The notes under the pieces were generated by a model that made no database searches, had not been told where the DNA came from, and was given only the letters and a program-made list of their open reading frames with translations. This document shows positions 54,307-64,000 of a DNA stretch of 64,000 bases, piece by piece. The stretch lies in the NCBI RefSeq assembly GCF_001641265.1, contig NW_020167523.1, positions 744,001-808,000 on the forward strand, read 5' to 3'. This DNA comes from Pseudogymnoascus destructans. Lineage: Eukaryota > Ascomycota > Leotiomycetes > Thelebolales > Thelebolaceae. The position numbers were made by a program, and so were the translations under genes. The stretch's first letter is position 1. Each line of letters begins with the position of its first letter.

Positions 54307-56593
54307 ATGGGTCGGAAACCCAACCAGCTTATCCTTGAATTTTTCGAACGCGGCCAAAAACTCGAGGACTCGAGTAATCGATACCAGCACACTTGCCGAG
54401 CATGCGGCGAAAAGTTCCCCAAGGGACGAATCGACAGCCTCACTACGCACCTTGTTAAAAAATGCCCTGCTATTTCTCTCCGGGATAGACAGAAGGCTCT
54501 GCTCCAGCTCAACGACCTTCCCGACATCACCGACGCACGAAACCAGGCCAACCCGTCGTCTGTCGAGTTACCCGTCGACAACCGCAATTGGACAGCTCTC
54601 GAAACACTCGCAGAGGTATCAAGACAGATTGATCTGAGCGAGAAACAAGATGATCGAACTCAGCATAACCACAGTGCCGACCCGCGGCCTGAGGAGACAC
54701 CAAGGATTGATCGATTCGAGCTACAAGAACAATGGACACCAGACAACCCACCACTTAGCTATGAAGCCCGCGTTCAACGCGATAAGAAACGTAAGAATTA
54801 CCCCCCAATATCTTCAAGAGCTATACTAATTATACAGTCTTGAGCCAGAAACTTACCCCTCGTCGAGACAGCGAATCCACGCTCCCTCCCGTCAATTTTG
54901 CCCAAGAAAATGCTCCGTCGACGTCCCCACCCCCGCCACTGAACATGGCGGCAGCAACCAGTATGGCTGTTGCTGCCTCGGCCAGATTCACATCGTCTAT
55001 GGTCGACCCACAGCTGTTCGGCGAAGGCCTTCCACAGGAGATCTCAGAAAGACTTGCGTCGGACATAAACAGCCTGAAAGACAGCACTATAAACGACCAA
55101 TATTTCGTCCACCGTCCAGCAGATCAGCCAACTTGGCCAATGCTGGATGGATCTGGCGGCAACATGTACCCAGATCCAGAAGGGTTCGAAAGCCACGTGG
55201 AGGAACCTAGAGCCCAGCAGCAGCCGGACTTCCCTCGGGCTATCGCCATTAACACGAGCATGACAACGGAATTTAGTGCTGAATATGGAAATGGCCAAAG
55301 AGCTAATAAACCAAAGGTTCGGGGCAGGTTCACTCCAAACCGCAGGAAGGAGGTACAGGAAGTCCGGAAAAGAGGGGCCTGCATCCGCTGCAGAATGCTG
55401 AAGAAGCCTTGCTCCGGAGAGACCCCGTGTAATACATGCCGAAACGTTGAAAGTGCGCGCTTATGGAAGCAGCCATGTATGAGAACACGCCTCGCCGATG
55501 AATTGGACATGTATTCTGCTGGTCTGCATGCTGTTTTAGCGTACCATGAGGTCAACGCTGTAAAAAGCCGAGTCAATTTCACAGCTTCTGCAAACCAGAT
55601 CGAGGCCTCTCATTATCCGGAAACAAATATATACGCAGGATTCAACGCTCTGGAGGGTCAAGATTTGCCCTCAGAGAAGAATATCGACCCGATTCTAGGC
55701 TTGAACATAGATTTCACCGAGAGTCTTCGTATCCTCGATAATGACAATGACGATCTGCCAATGAAAATTGAAGGGTATGCGCAGCGGATGTCTCCGGTAT
55801 TCTTCGAGAAGGAGCCTTCGCATTTCATGAACGTCACGCTCAGTGTGGCCATGGAGCTCTCCATCCAAAAGCAGGACAGTCTCTTGAGTCGCGCTCTCGA
55901 GCTCTGGGCCACGGTTCACATCCTTGTGGACCACGAGTTGAAGTGGAGCCTTTCGGAACGCAGAACTATGGGCGATGAAAGCTCGGAAAGCCATCCCATC
56001 GACCCGCAAGGAACTACTTACCAGCTGCTCTGCATGCAGCTCAGCGCGGCAGTGGAAAAGAAAGCCGCGCAGACCAGCAAACTTGTTTTGAACGACCTCG
56101 AACGACGTCTGCTCCAGCGCTCCTCTACCTCATCTTTCGAGACATTCCTTGTCGCGATCATCCTCTTGAATTGCGTCGAGAAGTCGACGTGGCTCTTCAA
56201 GTCCTGGGAACAGGACTACCTGAAGGCTCGCTGGCCGCTCGACAAGACTCCGATATGGTATGGGAGCCAGGGTGATCGCATCACTGATATGCTGCAGATG
56301 TTGCTGCGGATGCGGAATATCCCACCAAAGACTTATGCGAGGCTGCCGGATGGAATACTGGCCACGGAATTGGATTCGACGGTGCAAAACTACTTTGAGA
56401 AACTTAATTTGAGCCGTAAGTCCTACATTTCACTACTCACTACACCTGTGTTTTTGATTGTTATGGTATCAATGCTGACTATTTGTTAGATGCGGATGTT
56501 CTCGATAAACAAAATAATGCAACATTTGACCCTGCGGATTCAAGGTGCTACGAGCTGCGGTTCTGCTCTAAGCTTCTCCTGCCCATGGGCTAG
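54307..56593 (+). CDS. transcription factor with BED/C2H2-like and Zn2Cys6 fingers
   Basis: Three exons, 54307-54790, 54838-56415 and 56490-56593 (721 aa). The N-terminus has a zinc finger, CRACGEKFPKGRIDSLTTHL...C (residues ~32-56), of BED/C2H2 type. Near residue 335 lies a Zn2Cys6-like cluster: RGACIRCRMLKKPCSGETPC followed by NTCRNV and a final Cys in KQPC. The remaining ~360 residues are helical, like the regulatory half of fungal binuclear-cluster proteins. It ends RCYELRFCSKLLLPMG. A nuclear DNA-binding role is inferred from the fingers; target genes are unknown. All splice phases fit and no breaks are seen. Confidence 0.8.
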
Positions 56594-57361
56594 TGGCGTA
56601 CTTGCATGGATAGAGATACAAAGTATTTGCCATCAACAACAAAAGTATGACCACACATCCAGATTATACGTCAAGTTTGGCCAGGCACTGCGTGAGGCGG
56701 TGCTATAATGAGCATTTTCCTCAACGCCATTACGAAGATTGGGCCAGTTGTAAATAGAAGCGCCTCAAACCCCGGAGCTGGAGGATTACTGTTATGGTGG
56801 GGGATGGAGTGTTTACGGTGGTTTTGCTATGCTTGGAGTGTTGTTTGAGGTTGGATTTGGGGGAGGTCTGTGGTCTATTCAAATTTTTACAACCTGGCAT
56901 TATTGCACTTGCTCCATTTACTGGCATGAATCCACCTACCTATTAACGATGTGCACAAAGTCTTCAAGCTGATACTGGAGTTTTGAGGCATCTGCAACAT
57001 ATGTAGCATAGATCAAGTCAAGAATGATATATTTACTGCACTGATCCAACCTTTGGAGACAAACATGATCACGATGAAAGCAAAAGCATGGGTCATAATA
57101 TATATTCGTTCATTGCCTCAAAAGTAGGTCTCAATCAGACCTTGCTGCCCGAGTCGTCGGGCTCATAAAGATGTCCAAACTGCGCCAGGCCCCCTCCTCC
57201 CAAAGTAGGTACGAGGTATCCCAAAGCCAACACAGTAACGCCTAGTAGAAGCCATTAATGGCTCATGTATTCCCGTATGTCCATGCATTCATAGCCGTCA
57301 TCCAAAAGCAATCAGAAGTCACGCCTGTCCCTCGCCGTACGCCAAACTCGAAGCATTAGAC
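56594..57361. other. intergenic between convergent genes
   Basis: This is the tail-to-tail gap between the transcription factor and the WD40 gene. It holds both 3' UTRs; no gene is recognised. Confidence 0.5.
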
Positions 57362-59505
57362 CTATCTCCATTTGATGCTGGGGAAGATCTTGCGGTTAGT
57401 GATATTCACCGGAAACTCGTACATTGATCCTTCTGTACCGACATATCTATCCTGGTTAGCTACGAATCAACACTACGTCGCTCCAGAAGCAACTTACAAT
57501 GTGCGGCTATCTCGGCTCCACGAGCAGCCGGTAGTTTGATTCTCTTCTGGTGGATCACGCTGTCCCGAGTACCTTGCTTGGACGGGAGAACTAGTCCATG
57601 GTTCATTCTGCCGTCGACGCGTCGAGGCTAGTTCATCAGCCTGCCTGATGGTTTCTCTGCGGACTTCATCGTCGACTCCGAGCTGCAGACGAGCAGATGG
57701 GTCTTGGGAGTCCATGGCCATGCTATAGATTGCATCCACTTCAGCCGAACTTGGTGACGAATGAATGCTTAGTGACGATGGCAAGTGGAGGGATATTCGG
57801 GGCGGTGCGTCATCAATGGGCTGGTTATCGGGAAGTCTGGTGGGGTCTCTTGGTTCAGGATCTAGTGCCGAGCGAGCGGCGGTCAAAACACCGCGTCTTC
57901 GTGGCGGCAACCCTCTCTGCTCTCGGTCTTGATTCCGCTCCAGGACCAAGGCGCGCAGTGAATCAGTATTTCTGCTGCTAAGTAGGTCTCTGAGGGGCCC
58001 CGGCAGATTAATGTTGGGCGATCTGCGCTCGCCAGTTCGAGTTCTTGCGCGAAGTTCATCCGCAACACTGTTCCATGGGTTATTCGAGGCGGTTGGGTTC
58101 GTTTCTCTTTCCCGTCGCCTCCTTTCGATTTGCAGAGCCTCCAAGACCGCTGTTTCGTCGCGAGTGAGCTGATGAGTGCCGTGATTAATCAATTGGGGAG
58201 CCGCACGTCGCTGACCACTGTCTAGGAAGGAATCAAAGAAGTCTGTAGAGTCATCACCTCTAGCATCAAGATCAGCCTGAAGGCGTGGGTCAATGGCATT
58301 GTCACCAGTACTTTCTGTAAGGGTGACAAGTTCAAATCCTTCAACACTTTCGCCTACATCAATGACCTGACGAGTATTTAAACTTCTGACGTCTGCCACT
58401 ATTACTCGCCCCCCATCCTCAGTGACTGCGAGGAGGTCATATGGGCTTGAAGGGCTAAATTGAAGCGACCTCACTGCACCATGTTTCGTGTTTGGGCGCG
58501 TTGTCGGAAAAGTTACGATTGGGCGTGGTTTCTCCGGTCGAATAAGATGGGCAGTCTCATAGACAACAACCATTCCATGTTGTGTCCCAACCGCCAGATA
58601 TCTGTCAGAAAAATCGCCAGCAAAGCTTCCTCGCATGTCCCCTTCATCACCAATGCGCTGCCCCGGGAGTTGCACAGCATGGCATTTGGACCATGAGTAG
58701 TCATCTTCGTCCTTTCTAGAGCCGCTTTCAAGAGACCTTTTATACACGTGCATGTAAGGGTCATCGCCCACCACGATAAGAACGGAGCCGTCGGGCGAAA
58801 TTCGGCCGAGGTTAACTGGGTCAACCTGCTCCACACTCTCTATTATTTCCAAAGTTTTCAGGTCGACGATATAAGCGGAAAGGTCGTTACTTGCGACAAC
58901 AGCAACGGGCTTTGTGTATGCACCTTCTGCGACGTCGGATCTGGGAAACCATAATGTTATGCAGTTTAGGATCTCGTCGCCGATAATTCTCATTTGAGAT
59001 CGATTCCGGTTTGCATCAGCGCCGGCCCCAGGCCTCGAATCGCGATTTTGCAAGCTTAGATGCAACCGTCTGAACGGATCAAGGTCGAGAGGTAGCCGGG
59101 CGTCAGCCTCGCTGGGAGGACCAACGCCACCTTCATTCGAATCCAGGTGGAGAGCTGTAAATCTCCCCTTCTCACCCCCGCAGCATATCCATCCGTTTGA
59201 GGACACGAGGCATTTCGGTTTAAATGATAATGTATCCACAATGCGCCGGGTTTGTTTAGAGGTGTCGATTTCATAAATATCTCGGACGCCTAGATAATGG
59301 ATCTTCCCCAAGCTGGGCGAGTGGACAAACGATCGAAGCTGCCAATGGCCGGCGAACATAAACGCACGGTACTGCTTCCTCGGACAGGGCAATATCAAGT
59401 TGTCGGTGGCAAGGTATCTTTCGCAGTCAGCAGAGGCTATGGTCATTAGGGTCAGGGCCCAGTATGAACTCACAAGGAGTCATATTTCACAGCCATAGCT
59501 GCCAT
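57362..59505 (-). CDS. WD40-repeat protein with DUF2415 motif
   Basis: The main exon runs 59423-57498. A final exon (57446-57362) follows an intron (57447-57497, GTAAGT...GATAG) and completes ...RTLYVGTEGSMYEFPVN...KIFPSIKWR. The start is probably ATG 59505 (MAAMAVKYDS), with a short intron of unsettled acceptor before ERYLATDNLILPCPRKQYRA. The N-terminal half forms beta-propeller repeats (SPDGSVLIVVGDDPYMHVYK, DRYLAVGTQHGMVVVYE). KHGAVRSLQFSPSSPYDLLA is the DUF2415 signature. A long Arg/Ser-rich disordered insert separates it from the last blade. Such fungal proteins are poorly characterised; a scaffold role is inferred. Confidence 0.82.
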
Positions 59506-60127
59506 TCGTCCAACAGTATGGCCGTTATCATGGATCAAATCATAGCACAATGTGCATGTGAGAGAGAGATTGCGGAGCTCAGAGGGCAGAAGCGCGCTCA
59601 CATGAAGCCATTTAGGCCCCTGTCTTTGTTCTGCTGAAGCTGATCAATCCGAAGAAGTTGTATGCGCGATCTGAGTTCGTTGGTCTGGTTACGTCGGGAG
59701 AGGTGTTGGAGTCTGGAGCTTCAAATGGCGCATTACAACGAGATGAGGGTACTTCTAAGATGCTCTAGTCATGAAATGGATCATGATCATTGGAGTCGGA
59801 TATGCAGGTCGTGCTGGTCCTACTACGTCAACCACCGTCAACCCACTACCCGCAAAGTCCGGAGAACTAACCACCCCGTCACGTGCGTCAAATCCGCTAA
59901 CTCGTTAAATTACTAAATTATGTACCAGGCCCCTCGGGTTAAGGCATGCAGCGGGCCCAGTGCCGGACTAGCGCGTTCTCTCGTCTTCTAAAATTCTCGA
60001 GACGTTCTGAACTTTTTCCTCCCATCATCCCCTTCAATCTTCAACTCCATCGCCAATTCATCCTTCTACCTTGCGACCATTTCATCCTAATTTTGTAATA
60101 ATATCTTTGATAATATTAACATCAACG
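59506..60127. promoter_or_regulatory. divergent promoter region of the WD40 and SSC1 genes
   Basis: These 622 bp separate two divergently transcribed genes. CT-rich tracts occur before the SSC1 start. A TTCTCGAGACGTTCTGAAC stretch near 59995-60012 has several TTC/GAA units, but their spacing is not the ideal heat-shock-element spacing, so it is only a weak candidate. Confidence 0.35.
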
Positions 60128-62320
60128 ATGTTGGCTTCTAAATTTTCCAGAGCTGTAAGTAACTGGAACATCTGGCTCGAATTTTTTTTACTGACTCAGT
60201 CCCTTCCAGCTTCCTCGAGCAACCACCTCCTTCACACGCACAGCCAACCGCGCACCATTACTATCCAAATTCGCTCGCTATGAGTCTACCGCTGCCGGTA
60301 GCGAGGAGAAGGTCAAGGGCCAGGTGATCGGTATTGATCTGGGTAAGAATGCTCCGATACTACGCTATGTCGGCACGTACTAACATTTACCTAAAGGAAC
60401 CACAAACTCTGCCGTTGCAGTGATGGAGGGCAAGGTCCCAAGGATTATCGAGAACTCTGAAGGTAAGCATTGATTATATTGTGCTGTTTCATCCATTAGG
60501 TCCAGTGCTTACATTCCTCAACAGGTGCCCGCACAACTCCCTCCGTCGTAGCATTTGCGCAAGACGGTGAGCGTCTGGTCGGTGTGTCCGCAAAGCGTCA
60601 GGCTGTTGTCAACCCAGAGAACACCCTGTTCGCCACCAAGCGATTGATCGGAAGGAAGTTCACCGATGTTGAGGTGCAGCGCGATATTAAGGAGGTCCCA
60701 TACAAGATCGTCCAACACACAAACGGTGATGCGTGGGTCTCGGCTCGCGGTGAGAAGTACTCGCCATCGCAAGTTGGTGGATTCGTTCTCCAGAAGATGA
60801 AGGAGACCGCCGAGGCCTTCCTCAACAAGCCAATCAAGAACGCCGTTGTTACCGTCCCGGCTTACTTCAACGACTCCCAGCGTCAAGCCACCAAGGATGC
60901 CGGTCAAATTGCTGGCCTTAACGTTCTCCGTGTCGTCAACGAACCTACCGCAGCAGCTCTCGCATACGGTCTTGAAAAGGAGGAGGACAGAATCATCGCT
61001 GTCTACGATCTTGGAGGAGGAACCTTCGATATCTCCGTCCTCGAGATCCAGAAGGGCGTTTTCGAGGTTAAGTCCACCAATGGTGACACTCACTTGGGTG
61101 GTGAGGATTTCGATATCACCCTTGTTCGCCACCTTGTCCAAGACTTCAAGAAAACTTCTGGCATCGATCTGCAGGGTGACCGCATGGCCATCCAGAGAAT
61201 CCGTGAGGCTGCCGAGAAGGCCAAGATTGAGCTGTCCTCTTCCATGCAGACCGATATCAACCTTCCTTTCATCACTGCCGATTCTTCCGGACCAAAGCAC
61301 ATCAACATGAAGATGACCAGGACCCAGCTTGAGGGCCTCGTTGACCCTCTCATCAACCGCACCATTGAGCCAGTCCGCAAGGCACTCAAGGATGCTAACT
61401 TCCAGGCTAAGGACATCCAGGAGGTTATCCTCGTCGGTGGTATGACCCGTATGCCTAAGGTCGCCGAGTCCGTTAAGAGCATCTTCGGCCGTGACCCAGC
61501 TAAGTCTGTCAACCCCGATGAGGCCGTTGCTATCGGAGCTGCTATCCAGGGTGCTGTCCTGGCCGGTGAGGTTATGGATGTGCTCCTCCTTGATGTCACC
61601 CCTCTGTCTCTTGGTATTGAGACCCTTGGAGGTGTCTTCACCCGTCTCATCAACCGCAACACCACCATCCCCACCAAGAAGTCTCAGATCTTCTCCACCG
61701 CCGCTGATTTCCAGACTGCTGTTGAGATCAAGGTCTATCAGGGAGAGCGTGAGCTTGTCCGCGACAACAAGCTGCTCGGAAACTTCCAGCTCGTTGGTAT
61801 CCCACCAGCACACCGTGGTGTTCCTCAAATTGAGGTCACTTTCGACATTGATGCCGATTCTATTGTCCACGTCCACGCCACCGACAAGGCTACCAACAAG
61901 GACCAGTCTATCACACTGGCTTCCGGATCTGGTCTCTCCGATGAGGAGATCCAGAGCATGGTTAACGACTCTGAGAAGTACGCTGAGGCTGATAAGGAGC
62001 GCAAGTCTGCTATTGAGGCCGCCAACCGCTCGGACAGCGTCCTGAACGATACCGAGAAGGCACTCAACGAGTTTGCCGACAGACTCGACAAGACCGAGGC
62101 TGATCAGATCCGCGAGAAGATTGCCGCCCTTCGCGAGTTCGTCGCGAAGAGCCAGTCTGGTGAGGGTACCGCCACCGCTGCTGAGCTCAAGGAGAAGTCC
62201 GACGAGCTCCAGATGGCCAGCTTGAACCTGTTCGATAAGATGCACAAGGCCCGTAACGAGTCTGGCCAGGCCGGTGAGGCCAAGCCAGAGGAGCCAAAGG
62301 AGGGTGAGAAGAAGGAGTAA
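60128..62320 (+). CDS. SSC1: mitochondrial Hsp70 (Ssc1)
   Basis: Four exons, 60128-60154, 60210-60342, 60397-60462 and 60525-62320 (673 aa). The basic N-terminus MLASKFSRALPRATTSFTRT is a mitochondrial presequence. The ATPase domain follows: IGIDLGTTNSAVAV, VYDLGGGTFDISVLE and VILVGGMTRMPKV are the three Hsp70 signatures. The substrate-binding domain includes DVTPLSLGIETLGG and the C-terminus ends GEKKE, without an ER or EEVD signal. Ssc1 is the motor chaperone of mitochondrial protein import and a matrix folding factor. Codon use is strongly biased, as in highly expressed genes, which leaves the antisense strand open over 575 codons. The gene is intact. Confidence 0.97.
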
Positions 62321-62893
62321 GGGATGTCACTACCAGGATCGAAAACTACCATTTTTTTTATGTCACAGGAGCTTTGATGTTGCATAGATGCGGCTCATCG
62401 GGTTATTGTACATTTTGTACTCGTAAATCGCGGTTTAAGCGGTATTCTTTGTTGTATTAGTTCTCCCAATTGGGCACAGGTTTATCAAGCTCGGGACGGA
62501 GGCGTTGTATTATACAGACAGAGAGCATACGGGGGCATTTCGAGATATGGAGCACGGCTCTCTAAGTGTACAAACAGATTAAAAACGAATAATATGATGA
62601 AATCCCCTCTCATTGTATACATAACTTACCTTCTTTATATGATATTGTGATTGTAACATGGGTTTGAAATGTGACTCGGGGTTATTTTTGTATGTGTAAG
62701 CGCCTTGGATTACAATTGCAACCGGTGGTCACGTGACCATAAACCACGTCGCGAAATGTTCTGCCGCTAACGAGCCCCACGAACATTTCTATATCCGAAA
62801 TTCGACCATCGAGGCCACCCATCGTTTGCGCCTTGAAACCCTACAGACAACTGAGACTATTTCTGCCCAAACATCGCAGAAGCTAGCCCCAAC
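62321..62893. other. intergenic
   Basis: SSC1 3' UTR and the eIF3g promoter. No other gene is seen. Confidence 0.5.
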
Positions 62894-63888
62894 ATGGCCC
62901 CTAAAGTAGCAAAGTACGTATATATGTTCGTGTTTGGATCCGGTGAACCCTACTAACCCCCCTCAAGCCGCCCCGACTGGGCTGATGATGAAGAGCTTGA
63001 TGATAACGCCCTCGAGCTGCCACCGCAACAAATCACGACCAACAAGGATGGAACGAAGACTATCATCACATACCGTATCAACGATGAAGGCAAGAAGGTC
63101 AAGACGACGCGCCGGATCCGCACAACCGTTGTGAAGGAGGTCGTCAACCCTCGTGTGGCGGAACGCAAAGGATGGAGCAAATTCGGTCTGTCGGCAAAGG
63201 ATAAGGCAGGACCAGCTGTGGACACAACGACCGTCGGCGAGAACATCATTTTCAAGCCCAGCGTCAACTGGCGCAAGGATGCGAAGGAGGAGAAGGTCGA
63301 GGTGGGAAGCATGAAGGACAAGCTAAAGGACAAGAAAGTCAAGTGCAGAATCTGTACTGGAGAGCATTTTACAGCCAAGTGTCCCTACAAGGACACCATG
63401 GCACCAGTTGGCGAGGAGGGCGCTGGTGATGTGGCCGCGGGCGCTGGTGATGTGGCCGAGGGCCCAGGAGGCTTAGGGACAGGAAAGAGCTCATATGTCC
63501 CCCCACATATGAGGAATGGCGCGGGTGGTGCGGCGGCTGGTGGCGAGCGCATGGGTGGCGGAAAGTACGCAGAGAGGGACGATCTGGCTACTCTCCGTGT
63601 TACCAACGTAAGCATTTCCTCCTTGACGAGTTGTTTTTGGCCTTTATTAACGTTTTATCTTAGGTTTCCGAGCTGGCAGAGGAGGACGAGTTACGCGCTA
63701 TGTTCCAGAGATTCGGCCACGTCACAAGAGTTTTCCTCGCGAAGGACAGGGAGACGGGCATGGCGAAGGGATTTGCTTTCATTTCATTCACAAACCGCGA
63801 CGATGCTGCGAAGGCATGTTCGGCGATGGATGGTTTCGGTTTCAAGCATCTCATTCTCAGAGTCGAGTTTGCCAAGAAGGCTACTTAA
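62894..63888 (+). CDS. TIF35: eIF3 subunit g (Tif35)
   Basis: Three exons, 62894-62913, 62968-63607 and 63664-63888 (294 aa). Start MAPKVANRPDWADDEELDDN. The eIF3g N-terminal domain (TTRRIRTTVVKEVVNPRVAE, NIIFKPSVNW) carries a CCHC-like zinc segment, CRICTGEHFTAKCPY. A Gly-rich linker follows, then a C-terminal RRM with LRVTNVSELAEEDELRAMF (RNP2) and KGFAFISFTNRDDA (RNP1). It is a core subunit of initiation factor 3, acting in scanning and reinitiation. The second intron splits the RNP2 strand, and both splice phases fit. Highly conserved single-copy gene. Confidence 0.95.
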
Positions 63889-64000
63889 GGGTATAAATTT
63901 GCATTTACTTGACGTGTTTCGATAGAGATAAAGACTACGGCATTATGAATGAAGAGCCCTTCCAATGATTAATTATATGCTCTAGTATGAAGTGTCCATG

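Noticed and set aside
59995..60012. Heat-shock element upstream of SSC1
   Set aside because: TTC and GAA units are present but their spacing departs from the alternating 5-bp pattern, so it is noted only as a weak candidate.
61090..61677. 195-codon minus-strand ORF
   Set aside because: Another shadow of Hsp70 codon bias.
60518..62245. 575-codon open frame antisense to mitochondrial Hsp70
   Set aside because: Strong codon bias in Hsp70 genes leaves the complementary strand open; such frames have been mis-annotated as NAD-glutamate dehydrogenase. The sense gene is certain.
1..64000. tRNA, rRNA and CRISPR features
   Set aside because: Looked for tRNA B-box-like motifs and regularly spaced repeats; found no convincing cloverleaf and no array, as expected for this kind of fungal region.

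Overview
The window is nuclear DNA of a filamentous ascomycete (Pezizomycotina). Genes have many 45-80 bp GT-AG introns with CTAAC/ACTAAT-type branch sites, and the conserved genes at the right end (mitochondrial Hsp70, eIF3g, Rcf1) are of fungal type. The class (perhaps Leotiomycetes) cannot be fixed from sequence alone. The right part (about 50.4-63.9 kb) is mostly core genome. The rest is an accessory, transposon-rich region in which at least eight mobile elements are nested or abut.

Layout. 0-1.4 kb: end of an LTR-like repeat that interrupts a broken PIF/Harbinger-type transposase gene. 1.7-7.8 kb: two intact genes, a CorA-like membrane protein and a complete 1111-aa NLR (alpha/beta-hydrolase, NB-ARC, TPR). 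8.9-16.3 kb: a young Ty3/Gypsy element on the minus strand with TTAGA target duplications, near-identical LTRs, a -1 slippery heptamer between Gag and Pol, an in-frame UGA inside Gag, an antisense Cys-rich ORF and a solo LTR nested in its 5' LTR. 16.3-31.9 kb: remains of a large transposon coding for a Tnp2/Plavaka-like transposase, a large protein with a C-terminal SNF2 helicase, and two minus-strand accessory genes. It is interrupted by two solo LTRs and by a complete Fot1/pogo element (18.6-20.5 kb). 31.9-34.1 kb: another LTR-like copy and a truncated second pogo transposase. 34.6-39.8 kb: five small host-type genes, including an APH-family kinase and a small secreted protein.

40.4-44.6 kb: a 4.2-kb hAT element with a perfect 8-bp target duplication. 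It carries a broken histone H3 gene, an unknown gene and a BED zinc-finger fragment, but no catalytic domain. 45.5-48.6 kb: a decayed second Gypsy element split by the same LTR-like family. 50.4-64 kb: RCF1, a threonine-deaminase pseudogene fused to a ubiquitin C-terminal-hydrolase fragment, a zinc-finger transcription factor, a DUF2415/WD40 protein, SSC1 and eIF3g.

The most unusual signal is in the introns. All five introns found in the SNF2-helicase gene hold a TACATGTACAG-type palindrome that also recurs through the rest of that transposon. Most introns in the hAT element hold copies of a different motif, TCTGGTAAT. So two unrelated transposons appear to carry element-specific repeats inside their own introns. 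Coordinates and splice junctions were derived by hand; no alignment or database search was run.
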